Positions 54,401-64,000 of a DNA stretch of 64,000 bases are shown in pieces; positions within the stretch are counted from its first letter, which is position 1; every line of letters begins with the position of its first letter. The DNA comes from Tigriopus japonicus. Taxonomy: Eukaryota; Arthropoda; Copepoda; Harpacticoida; Harpacticidae. The notes under the pieces are model-generated. The model was given only the letters and a program-made list of their open reading frames with translations, did no database searches and was not told the DNA's origin. A program made the position numbers and the translations under genes. The stretch spans positions 3,015,418-3,079,417 of the forward strand of contig JAAGOF010000104.1 of assembly GCA_010645155.1 (NCBI GenBank). The letters run 5' to 3'.

Positions 54401-57400
54401 AACAATAAAGTGCAGTTTCACGGAATTTGAACACTTCTAATTTGTCTCATTTGCAATGCAGTTTCAACTTTCCCACCACGGCAACTTCTCTGGACACAGC
54501 TAGTAAGCTTGTTTAATTTCATGTATATAACTTTTCAAACATCACGTTGTCTAGACTTCTTGATTTGATATTTCATGTGTCTCAGCCACCAAAATTTACT
54601 GATTTCGAATGTTTGGTTGAATATTTCAAAATAATTTCTCTTTAGCATCGAGCAAAACAATATAACCCGAGCCATTTTGAGTCAAGCATCTTGTTAAGAT
54701 CATTGTTCGTTGATCTTTTCTTTAATTCTAGCGACCCATCTTTCAAGCCAATGTCAGGTTATGTGTTGGCGACAAGAAATGAACACATGCGCCATTTGCT
54801 GGATTCCCGAGATTCTAGGAAGTGACGAACAAACGGTAAAGACGCTGAAGTAAATAAGACACTTCTTTTGTCTAAGCGTGTTTATATCTTATAGGGATCC
54901 TTCGGCATCAGGTACAATTAATTCTTTATAGGTCAAGTTATAGTGTTTACGACGACATCCTCGACCTTACTGCATTTATATACCTTTTCTTCAATAGTGC
55001 TCCCGTTGGAAACAAAGCTCGAGGAGAGAATGACGGCAAATGTCGAGGAGACTTTCTTTTGGTATGAACAAAATTAGTCAACTCAATAAGAATCCAATTT
55101 TCAGTGGAAGGAACATTGTTAAGGCTTTGATCAAAAGTTGACATTTCTTTTCTGCAACTCATTGCACTTCAGTTTCAAATTTCAGTCTATAAATTTATCA
55201 AAGGCAAGAAAACAAAGGAGTCAAGTCTTTTCAGTTTCAAAGGTAACAAACTTTCAGCTTAATGGGCTCAACTTTTTTCGATTTATCTTGTTTATCCTGG
55301 GATGAACGAGATAAACAAGATAAACGGGATTTAGAGATGCCGTAAAGCCTCCCACTTTCTTTTGCATATTCTAACTATTATTAATTTATTGTTTGCTTAA
55401 GAGCGTGAAAAACATAAAAGAAACAAAATTCTCCTTTGATTCATTTCAATCCAGAATAATATCTAATGTTTGGTATCCAGCAAAACGTGGAGGAAGTAGG
55501 TATGTCCCAAACTTGACAAATTTATTCTTAAAACAAGTTTAAAAACATATTTTGGCCTTTTTCGACGTGGAAAAGATCCTTTTTGTCCTTTTTCACCATA
55601 AGAACTTTCCGTTTTTATAATTTCTCAACCCTTTTTCGCTGTTTTTAGAGAAACACTTGAATTAACAGAACCTATTAGAAAAAGAAAGGAAGACAAGACT
55701 TTAGAACAGGAAAATCCGGTTCGTCCCACTTATCCTGCGCAGTAACGGGGATGAAATCGGAACCGAATTAGCTTCAACCCCTCTAAATAATCCTGAAAAT
55801 AGGGCAATGCTATCTTTTGACTTTTTCACCAACGGTTAATCGGCTTTTCGCCACCAATTGTCACTTTTCGACAATCACATGACGGAAGTTGCAAAAAAGT
55901 TGCCTACAATGTCACTTTTTTGATAAAAATGTCGAATTTTGCCGAATTTTTGTCTCAATTCTGGGCAATTTTGTAGTCAAGTTTGTCTTTCCTTTGATTT
56001 TGGCTTCCTTAAGACTGCACTTTTGCTTTGCACAAATTTAATATTTTGCCCGTTAGTTTTCGTGGGGAATATGTAAGAGCTGATCCTCTAACAGCTTTTA
56101 AAGTAGGGTTAGGTAAATTTTTAAAGACCATTCCTGATCAACTCATTATTCAAGGGTTGTGCAGATCTGCCTTATGTAACTCGTTGGGGGACCAAGTTTT
56201 GTTTAAATGTTAATTGTTCAAATTATTTTTCTTATGATTTATTTTTGCAAGGAATCACATTTTTGTAGCAGTAGTAAAAAAACCGGCCCCTCCCCCAAAA
56301 ATACTCTAGAATTAAAAAATGCTTCTTTGAAAAAGTCCTGAAAAGTACGTGTAAAATAAATATTTCGAGCAAAATCTCGCTGAATTTCGGTGATCGCGGC
56401 AAAAAAAAAATGTCAAAGACCATTTTAATCAAAATTAATATTTTTTTGATATTTTTGCAAGTTTTGGTGCAAGTTGCATTCAGCAACTTTATCAGAGTTC
56501 TAGTTATGGGCGTTTAAAAGTGAGTGGCGGCAATGCAACCAGAAAACTAGTGATCGGAACTGTAACAGGCGTATTTCCATTGTTGTCGGATTTGATGTCT
56601 TTTTTCTTTCGAGTGATTAAGTCTGGCAGAAGCTTCTTGCCCCAAAAAACAAAATAAGAACCAAATGACATTACTAAGGTTCTAAATCAAACTCAATCAC
56701 ATCAGTTCAGATTAGGGCATTCCGGATTAATTCATCTGGTGGATTAATTTTCTTCCAAATTCGATAATCCAGGAAACCCTTCTTCAGTGGAAAGGAATAA
56801 GTTAGTCCTCTCATAGCATAATATTGCAAAGAGAAAGGATAATCTTAAGCTCCTTGAATTAACTAGTAAATCGATTGGAGTGAAATTGGTCGTTCAAGGA
56901 CAAACTTGTGTGGAGAAAAACATTTCATGCTGTTTACAATTTTGCAATGGAAAACTCCACTTCTCATAAATAAAAGTGCATAGCGATCCAATTGTGGGGT
57001 CATGCAAGGAAATCGTAAGACATGGAAGCCTCCGCTCAGGCGTTCAGCTGTGGATTTTTTATAAATCAAATTCCATTCAAGTAAATGACTTTGTTTTGAT
57101 AAGAATGATTTAACAATCATATAAGGATGTCGTTTGCTGAATTTCAGCATGGTACATTACTCCATCCACAAGAAACAACGTTTCCAAATTTGCAACAGTG
57201 ACAATACATACGCGCGGAAACGAGAGAAAAATTGACCCTACAATCGTCCTTTTGGACGATTGTAGGTGCAAATGTTTGGTCGAAAGAGCGCCCTATGCTC
57301 TACGTTTCAAATTACTCTAACTGCCACAAATTTCAGTCGATCAAGTTGAAATTAAGCATGTGAGCATTGCATTACCAATCAAACACTTGGTTTGATAAGA

Positions 57401-59137
57401 TTTTTCTCTGTCTAGCACAGAATTCGAAAAATGGCTTTTGCCGGTAGCCGAGGCATCCAGGTGTTTAGTGATCCTTGGGTCATGTTAACTTAGACTCGTC
57501 ATGAACGCGAGCTTTAGATTCCTTTGAACTTAAAGCCGATTAGCATTAAAACGACAGTCATAAACAGTTCAAAATTGAGTATGGGTTCGAACTTCCAGAT
57601 TCCAGATGCTCAAGCCAATGTGGCCACTGAACCTGGCGATACTTTCATTGTTGGAAGTCTCGCGGGTGATGTAAGGCTCAGTGATCGATTATGTGGACGA
57701 TTCTTATCATCAGCTAATTCGAATGCCGACCGAAAGTCGTCCATCTCAATTTGCAGTAAGTAACAACCAAGCGCAATTTTTCTATGAAAAGAACGGCAAT
57801 TTGAAAGCATGAAATTACCTGTCCTGGATAACACACAAAATAAAAAGATGTTGGGTCTGATAAAATTTGCCATAGTTTATCTGGACCACTGGTTAGTTCT
57901 TCGACACGTTTTAATTGCGAGTGTGAATGCCGTCCAAGATCCAGATTCGGGTTTGACTTGGGTCAATTTGTCGCGAGTCAAATCCTTTATTTTAACCAAG
58001 GTGAAAATAGACTGAAATAGACACATGGGGTGAAAGAAAGGTGGAGGTAAGTGTAGAGAAAACCTAAATCTTTTGACCTTGGCGCATAGTACCTGCCCCT
58101 CTCTCACACCATCTATTGGCGATTTTTTTAAGCTTGTGTTAAAATCCTTCATACACCTGGAAACTGATCTAGGATAACAATTATAATAATTATTATTATC
58201 CTTATAATGATATTATAATGAACAAATAAGGGCTGAATATTTTAATTTGTTTTGGTCCACGAGCAGATAATCTAGAGCAGGGATCGGCAACCACTTTTGG
58301 ATCAAGGCCCACCAAATATGATTATATCTTATCAAGGGCCCACCAAACAGGCGTCGGTTCTGAGTTATAAAAGGTATGTGAACTTTTGTGAGGTTGCATG
58401 ACTCAGATAAATAGAATGCATTTTTTCAAAGGAATAAATTAAATTTAAGTTAACATTGGGTTAGGTTAGGTTAGGTTAGGTTTAGTTAATTTAAGTAGTG
58501 AAGTATTGCATTAGGACGAATACACTCACGCAACCTAGGAATAATTCGTCATACTGTTTACAAGTAAGAGGGGTTGGTAAGTCTAGGTGCTAACAAATTA
58601 ACGATAAAAGAGCTTTGGGTCCACGAGTACAGTAACATGTATGTATGGCCTGCCCACTATTTTGAACTTTCCCCATAGCTCCTGGGTCCACCAAAGACAA
58701 CCCTTGGGCCCATACGGGGCCGCAGTCCACCGGTTACCTAACCCTGACCTAGAGGGTTGAAAACAGTTTTTGTTCTCTCTGTTTGCGCGTGTCGCGCTGA
58801 CACGCGCGAACAAAGACGGAACTGGTTAGCTTCCAACCCTCTAGATTTTCTGCTTGACGCCAAAAGAACCTAAAATATACAGCCCTTATCATATATTTAC
58901 GCTTTTTCCAGGACTAAAAAAGTTTGAAAAGTTTCTATCATTTTTTTTTATAAATTCTCCTTGGTAATTTCAGGTCAACAAAGGCCGTTTCGAATGACCT
59001 TCAAAACTGACGCTGACGAAGTAACCCAAATATCTACCATCCCTGCTGCAAATTCTGCCAAATTTAATGAATTAAATCGTGTTCCGGGGGGAATCGTTGG
59101 ATTCAATTTGCGCTGGACCTTGCAATCTTGCACGTAG
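48406..59137 (+). CDS. Secreted CUB-domain protein, gene B (17 exons, 437 aa)
   Basis: Exons: 48406-48538, 48611-48642, 48836-48884, 48945-48965, 51159-51209, 51828-51967, 52510-52582, 52667-52765, 52834-52917, 54253-54285, 54344-54395, 54462-54502, 54732-54835, 54895-54911, 54998-55061, 57599-57755, 58974-59137. They sum to 1314 nt in one frame, all GT-AG. Signal peptide MALPLFFTKYILVSVFSLTL; cysteine module NDPC, NGTCYTQGEC, GACANGFGVCC (residues 56-94); first CUB-like region about 98-238 (CPCDKHICRLRFDF, PPLICGFNSGQHM, TQYACGDEQG); second 240-437 (PDGCLQYFTGLTGTVAS, VMCWRQEMNTCAICWIPE, LCGRF, GFNLRWTLQSC). It matches gene A exon for exon and has a normal donor after exon 9. Probably extracellular, role unknown. 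Intron 1 (72 nt) is a multiple of three without stop and has a weak GTTTGG donor. Confidence 0.9.
49163..49447 (-). pseudogene. Non-LTR retrotransposon ORF2 C-terminal fragment
   Basis: The minus strand is open for 94 codons and includes SSSKAFEQRAIALWNMLPDF, the W-N-x-LP region near the C-terminus of many reverse transcriptase ORFs. It lacks catalytic motifs. It lies in gene B intron 4. Confidence 0.7.
49560..49690. mobile_element. Half copy of the CCAGACGTTT MITE
   Basis: TTGCAGAGCAAAAATTCTAG then ACGTTTCCCAATGTAGGTCA and GTCAGCTGAAAACTAG resemble one arm and the centre of the MITEs at 13786 and 27326. The second arm is absent. Confidence 0.5.
49691..51158. other. Gene B intron 4, no further feature
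   Basis: AT-rich intron sequence; short open frames only. Confidence 0.5.
52029..52487. mobile_element. Palindromic hAT-like MITE (AAGCACTGAA family), copy 3
   Basis: Ends CAGGAAGCACTGAATTTCTG and ...GAGAAATTCAGTGGCTCTT with a perfect 8-bp target duplication GACTCATT (52021-52028, 52488-52495). 459 bases, self-complementary. It lies in gene B intron 6, only 22 bases before exon 7. Confidence 0.9.
53060..53602 (+). mobile_element. Tc1/mariner relic with transposase remains
   Basis: Inverted ends CAGGGTTAGGCAGAATTAGT and ...ACTAATTCTGCCTAACCCTG (about 27 bases each) flanked by TA on both sides, the target duplication of Tc1/mariner elements. Inside, the plus strand reads VEAAWDDNQEEEWVRASCNI then KTFRVVI and a gap, resembling the C-terminal end of Tc1/mariner transposases (AW...E.VRAAC..F..RL..VI..GGH). 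Most of the gene, including the DDE/D catalytic part, is gone. It lies in gene B intron 9. Confidence 0.85.
53605..54252. other. Gene B intron 9, remainder
   Basis: No coding or repeat signal was seen. Confidence 0.5.
55062..56019. other. Gene B intron 15, first part
   Basis: Contains a small imperfect hairpin at 55285-55322 (CTTGTTTATC... / GATAAACAAG). At 55640-55790, AACAGAACC...CCGAATTAGCTTCAACCCCTCT resembles the ends of the hairpin MITE at 58749. Nothing coding. Confidence 0.45.
56020..56212 (+). pseudogene. 3' end of a non-LTR retrotransposon ORF2
   Basis: Open tail: FNILPVSFRGEYVRADPLTA, FLKTIPDQLIIQGLCRSALC and NSLGDQVLFKC before the stop. This is the best preserved of the four copies of this tail in the window. 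It lies in gene B intron 15. Confidence 0.8.
56213..57598. other. Gene B intron 15, last part
   Basis: No gene was seen. A perfect 13-bp hairpin with a TTTT loop lies at 57237-57266 (CCTACAATCGTCC and its complement). Confidence 0.55.
58278..58746. mobile_element. hAT-like MITE (GTCGGCAACC family), copy 3
   Basis: Ends CAGGGATCGGCAACC and ...CGGTTACCTAACCCTG. Flanks ATCTAGAG (58270-58277) and ACCTAGAG (58747-58754) match at 7 of 8 bases. Longer than copies 1 and 2, with an internal (TTAGG) run at 58461-58480. It lies in gene B intron 16. Confidence 0.85.
58749..58848. repeat. 100-bp hairpin MITE
   Basis: CTAGAGGGTTGAAAACAG and GCTTCCAACCCTCTAG form the ends; the inner arms TTTGCGCGTGTC / GACACGCGCGAACAAAG close the hairpin. 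It directly abuts the preceding hAT-like element and shares its right target duplication. Confidence 0.75.
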
Positions 59138-59242
59138 TTAGGACGAAAAAAAATAACGAAATATTCTTCAGCACTTCACGGTTTCATCCATGAGGAAGAA
59201 TACAATTTATTGATGACGTTACAAGAGCGCTAAATATTGTTA

Positions 59243-59248
59243 AATAAA
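59243..59248 (+). terminator. Polyadenylation signal of gene B
   Basis: AATAAA 105 bases after the stop codon; another AATAAA follows near 59285. Confidence 0.55.
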
Positions 59249-59289
59249 ACATGCTTAAGTTATTATTTAGTATGCAAGTAGTAGGAATA

Positions 59290-60188
59290 AAAACAAAATT
59301 TACAAAAAATCACCCAAAGTAGCCTTGATATGCCACTCCAGGAGCGTTAAAATTTGTGATTTTGAATCATCTTGCAAAAAATACATTTTGGGTGTAATAA
59401 TAAAGGAAAGTAAAAGTTCTTTATTCATGCTGAAAAGATGAACATTCAAAGAGTTTGGCAAAATAGGAGATAACCCGCAAATACAATCAAAACAAAAGTA
59501 AACACTAAACACAAACAATGCATGGAACTACTGTACATCCTTGATTATTGCACCGTTTCAACACCTTGAGCATCTTTAAACTTAACGCGAAAAAAGAAAT
59601 TATTTGACATTTGAAGGGTCACTAGTAACATCTTGCAAGTCAAATTGGCAGATCTGAAATGTAGAGGGCAATTTTGATTCCAAAGGGTCAAGGGAATTTA
59701 TCTAAAGACCTTGCAAGAAGAAATCTTCCTCTTGCATTTCATTTATTGTTCATTTTCCGCCTACGCTTGTCTAAATTTCAAAGACTTTTTTTGTTATTGT
59801 ATAAAGCAAAGCTCATGTAAAACTCATTCTCGCGAATAAATTCAAAAATCGTAAAATTTGATGTTTAATTGCATAGTCTATGGCTGAACTGAGTTGCTTA
59901 GTCCATTTCGGCGAATCCAAATGATTTCAATTTTAGTATCCACTCAAAGAGTCTAGGTCCCAGGAAATGATATTAATGTCAGGTTTAAATACCTTGGCTT
60001 GGACTTGGTTGACAATATCCTCAATTTGTTAATAACACAATGAGACGCAATAAATAATTCGTCAATAGCGAGACACATAGGAGCCCACTTCGTTACTTTT
60101 GACTGAAACGGGAAGTCTACTCTAAACCTCCTGCAGCTACCACTTCCTCTCGTATTGAGAGTCTTCCAAGTTTACTTAATAACATAAC
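59290..60188. other. No gene recognised
   Basis: AT-rich intergenic DNA downstream of gene B. Confidence 0.45.
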
Positions 60189-60722
60189 ACGGTGTGATTT
60201 TGAGCCCAAGATGCCATTTCTAAATTCCAAAAACTTTTGAGACCACTTTTGAGATGTGAATGCACTGCAGAACATCTATTTGAATTTAGTTAAATAGGTC
60301 ACGGGCAAAAACACTGTTGTGTTACTTAAAAAGCACTTGAAATTAAATATTTGAAAAATTACTTTGACCTAAGTCTTAGATGTACTAAGAGCAGTGTTGT
60401 TCTCAATTTTGCGGATCTATTTTCAACGGCCTTTTTGATCGGCATTCTCGATGGACCAAAAGAGAGGGTCATGACATCAATTTAGATAAACGGCTAAGTA
60501 GATTTCGACAATCTGTTAGGTCGACACACCCATAAGACAATTGGATTGAAGAAAATGTTCAAACAGTTATCTTTAAGTATGTTTTCCGTGACCGTTTTTG
60601 CTCGTAACCTAATTAACAAAATTCAAATTCATATGCAATATTGCATTAATCCCTTAAAAGTGGTCTCAAAAGCTTTTGGAATTTAAAAATGACTTCTTGA
60701 GCTAAAATACACACCGTGATAA
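60189..60722. repeat. Foldback repeat, about 530 bp
   Basis: The left arm (ACACGGTGTGATTTTGAGCC, then AACTTTTGAGACCACTTTTGAG, then GGTCACGGGCAAAAAC) is mirrored on the right (GTGACCGTTTTTGCTC, AAAAGTGGTCTCAAAAG, then ACACACCGTGAT). The arms are about 130 bases and imperfect. Confidence 0.75.
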
Positions 60723-60959
60723 CTTTCGAGTAAGCCCATCCAGTGTGGCACCACTAATTCACATTCACAAAATGCCTAAAACGATATCTGGGGGTATCAT
60801 TTGCATTAGATAATGCTACAGTACACTATTTAGCCATCACTAACCCAATAGAGATACGGCTAAAAAACCTTATTCCCTTGAAGTCCTTCTTGAAGCTGGG
60901 ATCATTCTTTGCGGGATGCCGTTTTACCTTTCTAGACAATCGTGTCCCTCACCATTTCT

Positions 60960-61800
60960 CAATTGACCATTATTGGTGTCTGAAAATCAAATACACTTTA
61001 TATTACCTTATATCACCAAATTCCAATCACAAGGGATTGTCGTGTGCGACCAACTTACTACAGTTCCAAAATATTCTTTCGGCTATAAAAGAAGGAAAAC
61101 GAACAGATGCTATCTTCGTGGACTTCGCTAAAGCCTTTGACAAGTTACGTAAATAACATCATTTTTTAAAGAAATTGCGCATTTCTGGAATGCGAGGAAA
61201 GGTTGGAAATTGGACGAGAGAGTGGCTTCGTGGGAGATTTCAACGGGTAACGCTAAATGGGTCAGCATCAAAGTGGGTGGGCATCCCTTCGGGCGTTCCT
61301 CAAGGAAGTGTTTTGGGCCCGATCCTGTTTTTGATTTTCACTAACGATATGAAGACGTCCACTCAGACCTAGCGACCCTTTATACTCAGACCAATAGTGG
61401 TTCGTTAATTTGGAAGTTCGCAGATGATGCCAAGATTGCCAGAGTGATCAGCTCGCCCTTGGATGAGAAATTTCTACAACGAGATCTTGATACAATCGTG
61501 AAATGGATGTCAAATAATAAGATGGAGTTCAACGTGTCCAAATGCAAAACCTTACGATTTGGGCTAAGAAAAGTGGATTGTGGTCCACCTTACACCATTG
61601 CTGGCGTTACAGTGGAGGAAGTGAGCTGCCATTTAGGATTTGGGAGTGATTATCGACAAAACATTGTAGTTTAGGGAACATTGTTCGAACATTGCCAACA
61701 AGGCCAATGCTATGCTTGGCATGATTCGACGGAACTTTATTAGTCGTGGACCGAGCGTGCTTCTCCGACTGTTTATTTCCGGCTCTTTTCATCAACTTGA
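60960..61800 (+). pseudogene. Second non-LTR reverse transcriptase relic
   Basis: Fragments in shifting frames: KGLSCATNLLQFQNILSAIK, IFVDFAKAFDKL (first catalytic Asp), MRGKVGNWTREWLRGRFQRV, SGVPQGSVLGPILFLIF, WKFADDAKIAR (FADD active site) and KWMSNNKMEFNVSKCKTLRF. Stops and frameshifts at about 61155, 61372 and 61670 show decay. It differs from the 29.5-kb element (FADD, not YADD; different linker), so it is another family. Confidence 0.9.
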
Positions 61801-62199
61801 TGCGTGAGTGGGTTTTCAGTAAAGAATAAATAAATAATTAATAAATTCCAAACTTGGTGGAGGACATTTCGACCCACTTTGGGAGAAGCAGTGTTATAGA
61901 CTCTATCCCCGTGGACCCAAGGAGGCGGAAGAAAATGCTCCGACAGGTGTTAGTTAACGATTATTATCTAATGTGCCGTAACAAAGAGTACCACACTAGT
62001 CAAAGGGATCAGTGCCAATGCTTTCAATGTGGAGATTTTCAACATTCATGTTATTTTCTTTATTTATGCGACCTAGTTGACCTTAAGACATCGCGATAAA
62101 CGTATTTTTTTGTAGCTGAAGCGGTTTCGGATTCGTAACCGATACAAAGAATGTCACTCGATGTAAAATGGGTCAGGTTATGGCTTGAAATAGTGTACT
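61801..62199. other. Unassigned, possibly retroelement tail
   Basis: An open frame at 61854-62099 follows the reverse transcriptase relic but has no recognisable motif. Confidence 0.3.
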
Positions 62200-62345
62200 G
62201 ATGAATTAAAGTCAAGAGTGATAAAATATCTGATGTATCAATGAATTTGAATTGGCAGATCTCGATAGTCCCTGAACATGGGGTTGGTCGGAAATGTTGG
62301 ATTGATACCTATCCAAATCCAAATGGGGTTTGAATGATAAAACTG
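62200..62345 (-). pseudogene. 3' end of a non-LTR retrotransposon ORF2
   Basis: The minus strand reads ISDQPHVQGLSRSANSNSLI, the same family of tail (DQP..QGL..SANSNSLVDQ) seen at 25560, 47620 and 56020. Confidence 0.65.
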
Positions 62346-63165
62346 GGTCATTAGAATAAAACATTCTTCTTAGTTCTGATGGTGAAAGATTGTACAGCTT
62401 TGGAGTACGATTAAGGACAAAGTTCTTTAGGAGAGTTTTCGCACTGCACTGTTGTCGTCCTTCACGTCACATGAAATGCCTCGTCTCTCACTATATGTAG
62501 TGTTTATTCCAGGATTTGGACATTTACCATGAACACATTTGAAAACACTATTTTACCGACGAGTTCTCCCCTGCTCGCCCAGCAAAAACAAAGCCTCAAT
62601 TGGAGAAACATATTCCAAATGTGGTTGAACAATTGCTTTATATAGAGTCATCATGGTCAATTTGTCTCGAGATTTAAAAGAACGGTAAATCCACCCACAA
62701 GTTTAATTATTTGATTTTTATGATTGTATTTAAAAAAAAGTTTGTTCAGAATGATTGCGGCATAGCAAGGTACTGAAAGACGCAACACTATAAACATACA
62801 AACGCAACCTTGATTACAACACCTCGCATCCCGATTTTCTGCCGCTTTTGAATTTCCAGTTTTGAGTAGTGAGTCCCGTCTTTGGAAAAGCAGTACATTT
62901 TGAAAAAAGTGGAGGCGTTCGGACATGAAATTGTTTTAGAAATCAGGAATGTTGTGCTGCCCAGTAGTGCCAGAAGCATCCAGAAATTTGAAGACTACAG
63001 TTTTGTAACCATTTTGTATCTCATCGTGCAAGATAAACGCCTTTATCTGGACACTTTCAAATGGTTCCTCGACAAAGTTGACCGAGCAAGATTTTATTAT
63101 CAACAAAGGAATTCAACCGGCCTGTCTTGGGACTCGACTCGGTCACCATTCAATGAGGGAAGCTA
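62346..63165. other. No gene recognised
   Basis: Flanking DNA before the terminal reverse transcriptase fragment. Short open frames only; the expected upstream reverse transcriptase blocks could not be read. Confidence 0.4.
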
Positions 63166-63958
63166 GCTGTGGATACCACAAAATCTAAGAGATGGATATG
63201 CAGGATTTACTGATGACACCGTGGTGGTTGGGCATGGTGTGGATATTGAGGATCTTCAAAAAAATCTACAGATAATTACAAATAACATCTTGAAATTCAT
63301 GGCATCAAATAAGCTCAAGGCAAACACCGAAAAAACGAGTCTTTTAGTATGTCGGAAAAGCGGCTATAAAGCGGATGACAAAATCGTGATTCATGCTTGT
63401 GGTGAAGAAATCGTAGAACCAGAGTCCTGCAAAGTCTTAGGCATTCATATCCAAAGCAATTTAAAGTGGAATTTGCAAATGAAACATTTGAGAACCGACT
63501 TAAATAAGGGACTTGGGTCATTGCGTCTTCTTCTTTCACAAATATCAAGGAAACATCTCAGATCAGCAATTGACTCGCTCGTTCTATCGAAAATTCGCTA
63601 CTGTCTCCCACTGTTCTTTGACGTCCGCACCTCAAATTCACAAGTAATTCACCAAGCCCAAGAAGATCTCCAAATTGGACTGAACAACATCTTGCGCGAA
63701 TTGGCAGGCATAAAACTAAAAGATCGTATACGCATCAAAGAGATACATGATCGACTCGTTTTTTTAAGCATAAATCAAACGGCAGCAAGAGCAACCCTCA
63801 TAGAAACTTGGAAGTCATTGAATTCCCAGACTCACCCTTTTCATTCTCGAATAAATAGGAGATGCCCCATCACGAATGCTGTAACAACGAGAAGCTGCTC
63901 TAGAAATGACGTCCAACTGTCAACAAATTCGGACGTTACTAGGTGGGGTGAAAAGTAA
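63166..63958 (+). pseudogene. Third non-LTR reverse transcriptase, C-terminal half
   Basis: Open for about 260 codons. It starts in the palm at DGYAGFTDDTVVVGHG (an FTDD active site in place of YADD), then LKANTEKTSLLVCR, CKVLGIHIQSNLKWN (thumb-side block), KIRYCLPLFFDV and a long C-terminal part (HDRLVFLSINQTAARATLIE, ETWKSLNS). The fingers and first catalytic Asp are missing upstream, so it is 5'-truncated. It is a different family from both other relics. The stop is at 63956-63958, near the window end. Confidence 0.88.
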
Positions 63959-64000
63959 CCTCCTTGACCGACAAAATGCAATCCTATTGCAAAATATGCT

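Noticed and set aside
1..64000. CRISPR arrays, operons or bacterial defence systems
   Set aside because: The window is intron-containing eukaryotic DNA. The only regular array is a minisatellite without spacers.

Overview
The window is eukaryotic nuclear DNA: AT-rich, with many short introns, GT-AG splice sites, and genes interrupted by repeats. The best-supported content is four spliced genes for secreted, cysteine-rich CUB-domain proteins. Their N-terminal module (NDPC...GTC...EC...GG...G.CA.GFGVCC, then CUB-type sequence with GCxQYFTG.TGT) is, from family knowledge, typical of arthropods. The reverse transcriptase fragments and many MITEs also fit an arthropod, possibly a crustacean such as a copepod. 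No species can be named from the sequence.

Layout. 0-10 kb: an endonuclease fragment of a non-LTR retrotransposon, decayed hAT-like MITE copies, two large foldback repeats and unassigned DNA. 10.3-18.1 kb (-): CUB gene C, 15 exons, 390 aa. 18.6-35.9 kb (+): CUB gene A, 17 exons, 435 aa, with very large introns full of repeats. It includes a reverse transcriptase relic that was itself split by an 819-bp hAT-like element with a perfect 8-bp target duplication. 36-42 kb: foldback and retroelement debris. 42.1-46.9 kb (-): CUB gene D, 15 exons, 394 aa. 48.4-59.1 kb (+): CUB gene B, 17 exons, 437 aa. 60-64 kb: a foldback repeat and fragments of at least two more non-LTR reverse transcriptases.

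The main pattern is that C/A and D/B are two head-to-head (divergent) pairs. C and D share one 15-exon structure and A and B share another 17-exon structure, with nearly identical exon lengths and phases. The simplest reading is one ancestral divergent pair of CUB genes, itself perhaps from an inverted duplication, that was duplicated in tandem as a unit. All four models were assembled by hand from splice sites and homology among the copies; each sums to a whole number of codons. Gene A has one defect: the donor after exon 9 reads GA instead of GT.

The proteins are predicted to be exported (signal peptide, many paired cysteines, no membrane segment seen after the leader). Their function is not known from sequence. 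Most space between exons is transposable-element debris: at least three hAT-like MITE families with 8-bp target duplications, a mariner relic with transposase remains, several palindromic families and a 21-bp minisatellite that begins at the end of a small MITE.
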